Positions 1 to 6,655 of a DNA stretch of 7,799 nt are shown here, piece after piece (within the stretch, counting starts at the first letter, position 1; each line of letters opens with the position of its first letter). The DNA lies in assembly GCA_003152975.1 (NCBI GenBank), contig PMBP01000377.1, positions 1-7,799 on the forward strand, read 5' to 3'. The DNA is from Phycisphaerales bacterium. Lineage in GTDB: Bacteria > Planctomycetota > Phycisphaerae > Sedimentisphaerales > Anaerohalosphaeraceae. Made by a program: the position numbers and the translations under genes. The notes beneath the pieces were generated by a model that saw only the letters and a list, made by a program, of their open reading frames with translations, was not told where the DNA came from and did no database searches.

Positions 1-69
1 GAAAGACCAGTTCGTTTCAGGATAGTACTCCTACGATTCTCATTTGCGAAACACTGTGGGCTTTATTTA

Positions 70-120
70 GCCGATACAATTATACCCCCTGCGCTTGGGG
101 GATTCAATAGGGTAATCGGC
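70..120. repeat. Nested inverted repeat in the upstream intergenic region
   Basis: Two nearly concentric dyads are visible. The outer arms are GCCGAT (70-75) and ATCGGC (115-120), a perfect 6-base match. The inner arms are CCCCC (85-89) and GGGGG (97-101) around a 7-base loop. Their centres differ by about 2 bases. The inner dyad fills exactly the 17-base spacer of the leftward promoter described separately, so an operator for a dimeric regulator is a reasonable reading. It could instead be a weak terminator for a gene to the left, but there is no T-run after the hairpin on the + strand. The dyads are seen directly; any function is inferred. Confidence 0.45.
79..107 (-). promoter_or_regulatory. 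Leftward sigma70-like promoter
   Basis: Read on the minus strand, a perfect -10 box TATAAT (84-79) sits 17 bases downstream of TTGAAT (107-102), which matches four of six bases of the -35 consensus TTGACA. The spacer is CCCCCAAGCGCAGGGGG, a perfect C5/G5 dyad. Transcription would start near position 72 and run off the left edge. Only tiny minus-strand reading frames lie in the remaining bases (for example an ATG followed by seven codons and a stop), so any driven gene must begin outside the window. The match is good, but a 29-base motif of this kind can occur by chance. Confidence 0.5.
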
Positions 121-136
121 ATTGCGGCCGGTCGGC

Positions 137-165
137 TTTACAGGCGGGTCTGCGACGGGTACAAT
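137..165 (+). promoter_or_regulatory. Rightward sigma70-like promoter of the glycosyltransferase operon
   Basis: The -35 box TTTACA (137-142) and the -10 box TACAAT (160-165) each match the sigma70 consensus at five of six positions and are separated by the ideal 17 bases (143-159). The predicted start of transcription is near 172, giving a leader of about 37 bases before the ATG at 209. The leader contains an 8-base palindrome ACGGCCGT (183-190). It is the only good promoter seen ahead of the four-gene operon, and the short gene spacings downstream suggest it serves all four. It also argues against translation starting further upstream, at the TTG at 122. Confidence 0.6.
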
Positions 166-208
166 ATGGCGTTTTCGGCTACACGGCCGTCAGCTACGGG
201 AAACGAGC

Positions 209-1192
209 ATGAGCCAGGGTAAGAACATCGAGCTGTCGCTGGTCATCCCTGTCCTGAACGAACAGGACAGCTTGCAGGGATTGTACGGGGAAATCGTACA
301 GGCCCTGGGGGAGCGGTATTCCTACGAGGTGATTTTCGTGGATGACGGCAGCTCCGACGGCAGTTTCAAGGTTCTGGAGGGGCTGCACAAGAACGACCCG
401 CGGGTACGGGTGATCCGGCTTCGGCGGAATTTCGGACAGACCGCGGCGCTGGCGGCCGGATTTCGGCACAGCCGCGGGCGGGTGATCCTGCCCCTGGATG
501 CCGACGGCCAAAACGACCCGGCGGATATTCCCGCGCTGGTCGCGCGGCTCAGCGAGGGGTTCGACATCGTCAGCGGGTGGCGCCGGGACCGGAAGGATAC
601 GCTGGTCACGCGGAAGATCCCGTCGCGGTTGGCCAACTGGCTGATCAGCCGGATCACGGGGGTACACCTGCACGATTTCGGATGCACGCTAAAGGCCTAT
701 CGGGCCGAATCCCTGCGGGAGATCCGGCTGTACGGGGAGATGCACCGGTTTATCCCGGCCCTGGCCAGCTGGGGCGGAGAGAGGGTGACGGAGATGGAGG
801 TGAACCATCGGCCGCGGCGGACGGGCAAGACCAAGTACGGGCTGGCGCGGACATTCAAGGTTATACTGGACCTGATGACGGTCAAATTCCTGGCGTCGTT
901 TTCGACCAAGCCGATCTATGTGTTCGGGGGACTGGGAGGAATCTGCTTTCTGGGGTCGGTTCTGACGGGGCTGGTCGTGCTGTATTCGAAGTTCCTCTCC
1001 GAGCCGCCGCTGAACATCAACCGCAACCCCTTGTTCGTGCTGAGCATGATGTTGATGACGGCGGCGATCCAGTTCGTCATGATGGGGTTGCTGGCGGAAA
1101 TTTTGGTGCGGACCTATCACGAGTCGCAGGATCGACCCACCTATGCCATCGAGACGATCCTCGAAACACCCGACGATGCGGAGAGGGCCTGA
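209..1192 (+). CDS. Family 2 glycosyltransferase, DPM1/ArnC-like polyprenyl-phosphate sugar synthase
   Basis: This enzyme probably transfers a sugar from a nucleotide donor onto a polyprenyl phosphate at the cytoplasmic face of the inner membrane, making a lipid-linked monosaccharide. The 327-residue protein opens with the GT-A signature LSLVIPVLNE (9-18), then VDDGSSDGS (44-52) and LDADGQNDP (96-104), which supply the donor- and metal-binding acidic residues. RPRRTGKTKYGL (201-212) matches the conserved basic stretch before the membrane anchor in this family. Two membrane segments follow (about 236-260 and 276-302), as in bacterial polyprenyl-phosphate mannose, glucose or aminoarabinose synthases. 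The ATG at 209 is chosen because it directly precedes the conserved fold and lies downstream of the promoter. A TTG at 122 would add 29 unrelated residues and start upstream of the promoter. The ribosome site is weak (GGGA, 198-201). The sugar cannot be told from sequence. The GT-C gene follows 4 bases later. Confidence 0.93.
   Translation: MSQGKNIELSLVIPVLNEQDSLQGLYGEIVQALGERYSYEVIFVDDGSSDGSFKVLEGLHKNDPRVRVIRLRRNFGQTAALAAGFRHSRGRVILPLDADGQNDPADIPALVARLSEGFDIVSGWRRDRKDTLVTRKIPSRLANWLISRITGVHLHDFGCTLKAYRAESLREIRLYGEMHRFIPALASWGGERVTEMEVNHRPRRTGKTKYGLARTFKVILDLMTVKFLASFSTKPIYVFGGLGGICFLGSVLTGLVVLYSKFLSEPPLNINRNPLFVLSMMLMTAAIQFVMMGLLAEILVRTYHESQDRPTYAIETILETPDDAERA
1181..1186 (+). promoter_or_regulatory. 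Ribosome binding site deciding the start of the GT-C gene
   Basis: GAGAGG lies 10 bases before the ATG at 1197 and inside the last codons of the preceding gene. Earlier in-frame ATGs at 1143 and 1176 would add 18 or 7 polar residues overlapping the upstream gene; the 1197 start gives a 4-base gap that fits the tight spacing of the rest of the operon. Confidence 0.45.
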
Positions 1193-1196
1193 CGAC

Positions 1197-3407
1197 ATGG
1201 CGCAGATGCGGTCTCGACGGATCGAACCGAAAGCGCCGCCGAAGCCGGCGCAAGCCCGGCGATTTCCGGTTGAATGGGTCGCGCTGGCGGTGGTGTTGCT
1301 GGTCGGGGGGATTCCATTTGCGATCGGCAAATATATGGAATTCAGCATGCCGGGGCCGTTCGACAGCGGGGCCTATGTCTATGCGGCCGAAGCTCTCCTG
1401 CAGGGTCGCCACCTTGGGACGGATCTGGTGACCTCGGCACAGCCGGCGACGCTGCTGGTGAACCTGGTGGGGGTGTGGCTGTTCGGATTCAACGAAACAG
1501 GACCCAAGCTCATCCAGATGCTGATGCAGCTTGCGGCATTGGCGATGATGTATGGTGCTTTGCGACGGCTGTACGGCCTTCCGGCGGCGGTGGTGGGCGC
1601 GTCGGTGGCGGCGATCTATCTGTCGGCGCCGCTGATCGCCAAGTACGGCAATGTCAAGGAACAGTTCATGATCTCGATGATGGTGATGGGGATCTGCTGT
1701 TTCGTGCAGTATCGGCTCCGCGGGGGAGCGTGGCGGGCGGTGCTGGCGGGGGCGCTGCTGATGAACGCATTCTATTTCAAGGCCACGGGGGTATCGGCCG
1801 GGGCGGCGGTGGTCGCATTTCTCACGCTTCAAACGGCGATGCGGCGGCAGACGCTGCGATCGTTCAGTAAGGACTTCGTGCTGCTGCTGGCGGGAGCTTG
1901 CCTCGGACTGATTCCGCTGGGAATCTTTTTTGCCGTGCAGGGACGGATGATCATGTTTTACTTCACGCTTCCGTGGTTATTCCTGAAACTGGTTGTGGCA
2001 TTGACGGTGGTGGCGGCGGCGGGCGTTGGGCTGATAGGACTGGTAAGACGATATCACCTGGTTCAACAACTCCGCCAGGTACGGCCGGGTATCTGGATTG
2101 TCGGGACGATCCTGATTGTTGTCGCGACGGGCCTGGCTCTTGGTATGGTGTATCGAAAGGGAAATGAGATTGGTCCGGAAGACGCATGGGATGCCGTGCA
2201 TTCCTATGTGTGGAATCACCCGATTGTGAATTATCCCTGGAGGGTTGAGGAACGGATCGAGGGGATCTGGGATCAACTGGTGTGGATGACGACCGGCCAG
2301 AGCAATTATGTGGGGGCCGGCCGCGCGGCGTGGAGCTTTGAAAAGCAAAGGCCGATCGTGTTTCGCTATTATGGGGCATTAAAGCTACCGATCCTGTTGG
2401 CGTTGCTTTCCATCGGAGCGGCGGCAGTGGCCTGGATCGCCGGGCGAAGAAAACCGGCCTTACCGACCACGGAGCCGTCGTTCGAGAATCGTGCCCGATC
2501 CGTGGGGGCCGAGGTGGTACTGTTGTTTGCGATCTGGTGGCTGTTGGACATGTCGTTTGTCTGGATCAGCCCGCGGTCCTTTGAGGAATATTATCTTCCG
2601 CTAAACGCCTCGGCGGCAATGACGGGGGGGTATCTATTGGGGTGGTATCGCGATTGTTTCCGCGCGGCCGAATTCAAGATTCCCTGGTTGACGGGCGGGA
2701 CGATCGTCGGCCTGGTCGCAGTGATCATGGTCTGGCCGATCTTCGTCGGCCTGTCTGTCAGTCCCTTTAGTGGAACGGAATACAAACAGCTCGATCCCCG
2801 GACAAATCAAGAAATTAAATATCTCGACCGGGGGTACGCCCAGCGGCTGGAAGAAGTCCGGCAACGCAAGCAGAACCAGCCGCCGTGGGAACGAGTGGCC
2901 CAGGTAATTCGCGAGCAGAGTCAGCCGAGCGATGGAATCTTCGTGTGGGGGTGGTACCCCGGGATCTATGTGCAGGCCCAGCGACTCAGTCCGGCCCCGA
3001 AGGCCTTCGAGAGCGAAATGCATGTGATCCACCCGGCCTTCCTTTCCCAGGAGGTGACCTGGATCCTACAGGGATTTGCCCGGCAGATGCCGGTATTTAT
3101 CGTTGATAGCCGCAAGAGAGAGTTTCCGTGGGACCGTCGCCCGCTGGAGCTGTGGCCGACCCTGCAGGACGGGCGATTGATTCCGAACCAGCCGGCAGCG
3201 ATCGCCGAGTATGATGCGGCGTACCATAAGTTTCTATTGAATAGTTCCGGCAAAGACGAGATGCTCCGATACGACGCCATGGAGCCGCTGCGGAAATTCG
3301 TCCGGGACCATTACGAGATCGTGAACGATCGGGCTTTTATGCCACAGCATATCCTGTTTCGTCTGAAGCCCGGCGGCTCGTCCACGCCCGGCCCGCGTAT
3401 GCCATGA
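1197..3407 (+). CDS. GT-C fold membrane glycosyltransferase (GT39/ArnT-like)
   Basis: A 736-residue integral membrane protein that likely moves a sugar from a polyprenyl-phosphate donor to an acceptor on the outer face of the inner membrane. After a basic cytoplasmic start (MRSRRIEPKAPPK) comes a first membrane helix (about 27-45). The next loop carries FDSGAYVYAAEALLQG (55-70), whose Asp56 sits where GT39/PMT enzymes keep their catalytic acidic residue. About eleven to thirteen hydrophobic segments follow to residue 520, including SFEEYYLPLNAS (461-472), comparable to the conserved late-helix motif of the family. Residues 521-736 form a soluble, probably extracytoplasmic domain with a DGIFVWGWYPGIYVQ stretch (579-593). 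The length exceeds that of ArnT (about 550 residues). The preceding DPM1-like gene is the obvious donor supplier. Its stop overlaps the start of the next gene in ATGA. Donor sugar and acceptor are unknown; an oligosaccharyl or lipid A-type acceptor is equally possible. Confidence 0.85.
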   Translation: MAQMRSRRIEPKAPPKPAQARRFPVEWVALAVVLLVGGIPFAIGKYMEFSMPGPFDSGAYVYAAEALLQGRHLGTDLVTSAQPATLLVNLVGVWLFGFNETGPKLIQMLMQLAALAMMYGALRRLYGLPAAVVGASVAAIYLSAPLIAKYGNVKEQFMISMMVMGICCFVQYRLRGGAWRAVLAGALLMNAFYFKATGVSAGAAVVAFLTLQTAMRRQTLRSFSKDFVLLLAGACLGLIPLGIFFAVQGRMIMFYFTLPWLFLKLVVALTVVAAAGVGLIGLVRRYHLVQQLRQVRPGIWIVGTILIVVATGLALGMVYRKGNEIGPEDAWDAVHSYVWNHPIVNYPWRVEERIEGIWDQLVWMTTGQSNYVGAGRAAWSFEKQRPIVFRYYGALKLPILLALLSIGAAAVAWIAGRRKPALPTTEPSFENRARSVGAEVVLLFAIWWLLDMSFVWISPRSFEEYYLPLNASAAMTGGYLLGWYRDCFRAAEFKIPWLTGGTIVGLVAVIMVWPIFVGLSVSPFSGTEYKQLDPRTNQEIKYLDRGYAQRLEEVRQRKQNQPPWERVAQVIREQSQPSDGIFVWGWYPGIYVQAQRLSPAPKAFESEMHVIHPAFLSQEVTWILQGFARQMPVFIVDSRKREFPWDRRPLELWPTLQDGRLIPNQPAAIAEYDAAYHKFLLNSSGKDEMLRYDAMEPLRKFVRDHYEIVNDRAFMPQHILFRLKPGGSSTPGPRMP

Positions 3408-4543
3408 AGATCCTGATGCTCAATTACGAATTTCCGCCGATCGGGGGCGGTGCGGCCCCGGTGACGCGGGAATTGTGCCGCCAACTGGCCTGCGAAGGTC
3501 ACGCCGTCGATGTGGTCACGATGCATTTTCGGGGCCTGCCGCGCTACGAAGAGACCGACGGTTTTCGCATCTGGCGGACGCCGGCGATCCGCAAGCGGCC
3601 GAATATCTGCCACACCCACGAAATGGTAAGTTTTCTGCTGGGGGCGATGCCGCGGGCAACGCGGTTGGTCAGGGAGAACCGCTACGATGTGATCCACTGC
3701 CACTTCATTATCCCAACCGGTCCGCTGGGGTGGATGCTGAGCCGACGATTCCGAATTCCGCTGTTGATCACCTGCCACGGCAGTGATGTGCCGGGGTACA
3801 ACCCGGACCGGTTCGGGCTGACGCATCGGCTCATCGGCCCGGCATGGCGATTCCTGGTGCGACGCTGCCAGATGCTGGTCTCGCCGAGTCAGTCGCTGGC
3901 CGACCTGATCCATCGCCACCAGCCCAATCTTGCCGTGCGGGTGATTCCCAACGGGATCATCGAATCGCCAGTCGTCCCGAACCAGAAGGATAAGACCATT
4001 GTGCTGTGCAGCCGTCTGCTGCCGCGGAAGGGGTTTCAACACGCGCTGGCGGCGGTGCACGATCTCGATCTCGGGTGGCAGGTGGAGGTCATCGGCGACG
4101 GGCCCTACCGCGGAGACTTGGAGCGGATCGCGGCCGGATCAAAGACGCCGGTGCGTTTCCACGGGTGGCTCGATCAGCGGGATCCGCGATTTGCCGAGTT
4201 GTATGCCCGGGGGGCGATCTTCGTGTTTCCGTCGGAGTCGGAGAATTTTCCGTCGGTGCTTCTGGAGGCGATGCGGGCGGGGATGGCCATCATTGCCAGC
4301 AATGCCGGCGGTTGTCCAGAGGTGGTGGGCGATGCGGCGATGCTGGTTGCGCCGGGCGATGTCGAGAAGATTCGAAAGCGGATCATCGAGCTGGCCGGAT
4401 CGTCGGAACTGCGCCGGCGGCTGGGAGAGGCGGCCTTGGCCCGCGTTCAGCAGTTTGGCTGGCCGACCGTCGCGGGGCAGTATGTCCGCTGCTATCAGGA
4501 GATTGTCGAGAAAGGATTGCATAAAAAGGTGACGCCGCCGTGA
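3404..4543 (+). CDS. GT-B glycosyltransferase, family 4-like
   Basis: A 379-residue cytosolic or membrane-associated retaining glycosyltransferase, probably using a nucleotide sugar to extend a lipid-linked glycan. The N-terminal domain begins MKILMLNYEFPPIGGGAAPV (1-20) with the glycine-rich acceptor-domain loop, then RYDVIHCHFIIPTG (93-106) and ITCHGSDVPGYNPDRF (122-137), a strongly family-like block. The C-terminal donor domain has SRLLPRKG (203-210) with the Arg/Lys pair that contacts the diphosphate, GDGPYR (231-236), and SESENFPSVLLEAMRAG (277-293), with an intact E-x7-E motif at Glu280 and Glu288. Length is normal for the family. The start ATG overlaps the previous stop as ATGA, and I see no purine-rich ribosome site before it, so expression probably depends on re-initiation after the GT-C gene. 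Donor and linkage cannot be assigned. Confidence 0.93.
   Translation: MKILMLNYEFPPIGGGAAPVTRELCRQLACEGHAVDVVTMHFRGLPRYEETDGFRIWRTPAIRKRPNICHTHEMVSFLLGAMPRATRLVRENRYDVIHCHFIIPTGPLGWMLSRRFRIPLLITCHGSDVPGYNPDRFGLTHRLIGPAWRFLVRRCQMLVSPSQSLADLIHRHQPNLAVRVIPNGIIESPVVPNQKDKTIVLCSRLLPRKGFQHALAAVHDLDLGWQVEVIGDGPYRGDLERIAAGSKTPVRFHGWLDQRDPRFAELYARGAIFVFPSESENFPSVLLEAMRAGMAIIASNAGGCPEVVGDAAMLVAPGDVEKIRKRIIELAGSSELRRRLGEAALARVQQFGWPTVAGQYVRCYQEIVEKGLHKKVTPP
4526..4532 (+). promoter_or_regulatory. Ribosome binding site for the GTG-initiated fourth operon gene
   Basis: AAGGTGA lies 7 bases before the GTG at 4540 and inside the last codons of the previous gene. It complements the 16S rRNA anti-Shine-Dalgarno end well, which supports the uncommon GTG start and the 4-base GTGA overlap. 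Confidence 0.55.
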
Positions 4544-5652
4544 ACGCCGAATCCGCCATCCGCGTGTGCTTTGTGTCGCCCAAGTCCTACCCGCTGTTCC
4601 GGCCGGAAACGCCGGGGGTCTTTGGGGGGGCGGAGGTGGACCTGTTTTTGCTCGGGACCGAACTGGCCAAAGACCCGCGGTTCGCCGTGTCGTTTGTGGT
4701 GGCCGATTACGGACAATCTGCCGAGGAAACGGCCGAGCCGATCCGGCTGATCCGGTCGGTGAATTTTCAGGCAGGCGGACTGGCCGGGGCGATGCGGGTG
4801 TGGAAGGCCCTCCAGGCGGCGGACGCGGCCGTGTATATGATCAAGACGGCCTCGCCGGGCGTTCCGCTGACGGCGGCCTTTTGCCGGCGACATCGGCGGG
4901 CCTTCGTCTATCGCACGGCCAGCGCCCGCGAATCCGACGGGCGATATCGGCAGGAGCATCCGATTTTGGGGCGTGCGTTTACATGGTCGCTGCGGCAAGC
5001 GGCGGCCGTGCTGTCGCAGAACCAGACCGACCGTGACAATCTATTGCGGATATCAGGGATAGATTCAGTCGTGATCCCGAACGGCCACCCGATGCCTCCG
5101 CGGACGAATGTGGCCCGCGAATTTGTCCTGTGGGCCGGGCGCAGCGAGCCGGTCAAGGGGCCGTGGCGTTTTCTCGACCTGGTTCGGGCTTTGCCGCAGG
5201 AGCGGTTTGTCATGCTGTGTCCGAAGGCCACCGGCGACAACGACTACGACCGCCTCCGCGAGACGGCGCGGGCGATCGCCAACCTGCAATGGCACGACGC
5301 GATTCCGTTTGGTCAGACCGACGATTTTTTCCGGCGGGCCAAGGCGCTGGTCAACACCAGCGATACGGAGGGATTTGCCAACGCATTCATCCAGGCCTGT
5401 GCTCACGGCACGCCGATTGTGTCGCTGTCGGTGAACCCGGACCTGTTTCTGACGCGGCACTCCTGCGGGATCGACTGCGGGGGCAGCCCCCAACGGTTGG
5501 TCGAGGGGTTGCGGTTTGTGCTGGAGGGTAATCGCTATATCGAACTGGGCAAAAACGCCCGCGCGTATGCCGAGGGTCATCACGACATCGCTCGGATTGT
5601 CGAGCGCTACAAGGATTTGTTCACGCGGCTTGCCGCAAATCGGTCCCGCTGA
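4540..5652 (+). CDS. GT-B glycosyltransferase, family 4-like, with Gln in the second E-x7-E position
   Basis: A 370-residue GT-B glycosyltransferase, last gene of the rightward operon. The N-terminal domain has RVCFVSPKSYPLF (8-20) followed by GVFGGAEVDLF (26-36), the glycine-rich loop near the acceptor site. VVIPNGHP (177-184) marks the inter-domain linker. The donor domain begins FVLWAGRSEPVKGP (195-208), with Arg201 and Lys206 placed to bind the donor diphosphate. The nucleotide-sugar motif reads TSDTEGFANAFIQACAHG (273-290): Glu277 is present, but the second acidic position is Gln285. I recall the same EGFPNxFxQA pattern in a subgroup of family 4 enzymes, so this is probably a real variant and not a dead protein. 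The start is GTG at 4540, supported by AAGGTGA 7 bases upstream and a 4-base overlap with the previous stop. Sugar specificity is unknown. Confidence 0.9.
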   Translation: MNAESAIRVCFVSPKSYPLFRPETPGVFGGAEVDLFLLGTELAKDPRFAVSFVVADYGQSAEETAEPIRLIRSVNFQAGGLAGAMRVWKALQAADAAVYMIKTASPGVPLTAAFCRRHRRAFVYRTASARESDGRYRQEHPILGRAFTWSLRQAAAVLSQNQTDRDNLLRISGIDSVVIPNGHPMPPRTNVAREFVLWAGRSEPVKGPWRFLDLVRALPQERFVMLCPKATGDNDYDRLRETARAIANLQWHDAIPFGQTDDFFRRAKALVNTSDTEGFANAFIQACAHGTPIVSLSVNPDLFLTRHSCGIDCGGSPQRLVEGLRFVLEGNRYIELGKNARAYAEGHHDIARIVERYKDLFTRLAANRSR

Positions 5653-5675
5653 AACCTCAAGAGGGTGAGGGTTTT
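5652..5675. terminator. Weak hairpin at the convergent operon junction
   Basis: AAACCTC (5652-5658) can pair with GAGGGTTT (5667-5674) with one bulged G and an 8-base loop. The hairpin spans both stop codons of the converging genes. On the + strand its T-run is mostly used in the stem, and on the minus strand no T-run follows, so it is not a convincing intrinsic terminator in either direction. It is listed because it is the only candidate structure between the two operons. Confidence 0.2.
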
Positions 5676-6640
5676 CGGGTCGGTCCCCGGCGCAGGCCGG
5701 TGATTCGGGCCAGACGCGACACGCTTCGCAAGGCGGCGGCCGTCAAGCCCGGACACAACGAGGCCGCCCAAACGAATAACCGAAAATACCACTCCAGTAA
5801 ACACCGAAATTCTCCCGACAATCGCCGCGCCGGCCGGCCCAGTCCCGCAAACAGCATCCCGCCAATCCACTTGCGCAAAAGAAGCGACGCACAGGGACCA
5901 AACTCGGCGGCCTTGCCGTGCTGTTCGGCCAATCGCAGATTGCGGGAAAGAAAATCGACCATCGCCTCGATATCCTGCGATCGGCTCTTGATGAGACTGT
6001 CGGGGGTGTCGAGGTGATAAACCGCCAGCGGTTCATAAACGATACCGATATCCGGATAGTCGAAGGCGATCCGAAACCACATGTCGAGATCTTCGGTTGT
6101 TTTATACTCGCCCCGGAATTGGCCGACCCGCTCGAACGCCTCCCGGCGGATCAGCAGGGTATCCGTGCAACCCCAGAGGTTCTGGATGAATGCCATAAAG
6201 AATGACATTCGTTCGGGTCGGAGAGGATTTTCCGGTACGGCAAAGTGCGGCCCGCTTCGACCCTGGGAATCGCTGCGGAGAAAATTGCCGGTGACCCAGG
6301 CCAAGTCCGGACGGGCCTGGAGGATCCGGATCTGGCGTTCCAGCCGGTCCGGCAACCATTCGTCATCGGCGTCGAGAAAGGCGATCCAGGGGTATTTCGC
6401 CTCCTGAATACCGCGATTCCGCGCCGCACCCGGGCCGGCGTTGGGCTGCCGGACAGCGTCGATCCGTTCGTCGTATTCGCTGACGGCCGCAGCCGTTCCG
6501 TCGGTCGAGCCGTCATCGACGACGATGATCTGCTCGGGCGGCCGCGTCTGCGACAGAACGCTGTCGATCGCCCGGCCGATCGTTGCCACGCTGTTGTACG
6601 CGGGGATCACCACGCTGACGGATATATTGTGATCGTCCAT
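5657..6640 (-). CDS. Family 2 glycosyltransferase (GT-A)
   Basis: A 327-residue GT-A enzyme that would add a sugar from a nucleotide donor to a growing glycan. The catalytic domain is canonical: VSVVIPAYNSVATIGRAIDS (8-27), IIVVDDGSTDGT (38-49) with the nucleotide-binding aspartates, NAGPGAARNRG (67-77), IAFLDADDEWLPDRLERQ (86-103) with the metal-binding DAD at 90-92, and TEDLDMWFR (182-190), with the ED pair where the catalytic base lies in related enzymes. The C-terminal part (about 250-327) is basic, with a hydrophobic stretch near 281-305 that could touch the membrane, but there is no clear transmembrane anchor of the DPM1 kind. The ATG follows the upstream gene's stop by 15 bases; GAGGA (6657-6653) overlaps that stop but sits 12 bases from the ATG, a long spacing. 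Its stop lies 4 bases from the stop of the opposing operon. Substrate unknown. Confidence 0.92.
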   Translation of the reverse strand: MDDHNISVSVVIPAYNSVATIGRAIDSVLSQTRPPEQIIVVDDGSTDGTAAAVSEYDERIDAVRQPNAGPGAARNRGIQEAKYPWIAFLDADDEWLPDRLERQIRILQARPDLAWVTGNFLRSDSQGRSGPHFAVPENPLRPERMSFFMAFIQNLWGCTDTLLIRREAFERVGQFRGEYKTTEDLDMWFRIAFDYPDIGIVYEPLAVYHLDTPDSLIKSRSQDIEAMVDFLSRNLRLAEQHGKAAEFGPCASLLLRKWIGGMLFAGLGRPARRLSGEFRCLLEWYFRLFVWAASLCPGLTAAALRSVSRLARITGLRRGPTRKPSPS

Positions 6641-6655
6641 ACCGAAATCCCGTCC

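Noticed and set aside
53..80. A rightward promoter using TACAAT at 75-80
   Set aside because: No acceptable -35 box lies 16-18 bases upstream, and a much better rightward promoter sits at 137-165.
122..208. Upstream TTG extension of the first glycosyltransferase
   Set aside because: It would add 29 residues unlike the family start and place the start codon upstream of the promoter at 137-165; the ATG at 209 fits both the fold and the promoter.
1..222. Open + strand frame from the window edge to a TAA at 220
   Set aside because: It is open for 73 codons, but the translation resembles no family I know, crosses both promoters and runs into the first gene. A C-terminal end of an upstream gene cannot be fully excluded.
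1143..1196. Earlier ATG starts (1143, 1176) for the GT-C gene
   Set aside because: They add only polar residues encoded by the overlapping end of the previous gene; GAGAGG before 1197 and the compact operon spacing favour the later start.
577..1431. Long alternative + frame across genes 1 and 2
   Set aside because: Low-complexity Gly/Arg/Asp composition and no recognisable domain; it overlaps two well-supported genes.
2624..2630. Run of seven Gs in the GT-C gene, and another at 4624-4630 in the fourth gene, as phase-variation sites
   Set aside because: The runs are short, both frames are intact, and G-runs are common in this GC-rich sequence. Only population reads showing length changes would revive the idea.
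3311..4060. Long minus-strand open frame opposite the third gene
   Set aside because: The translation is rich in Arg, His, Pro and Gln, typical of antisense shadows of GC-rich genes, and the + strand frame has clear family motifs.
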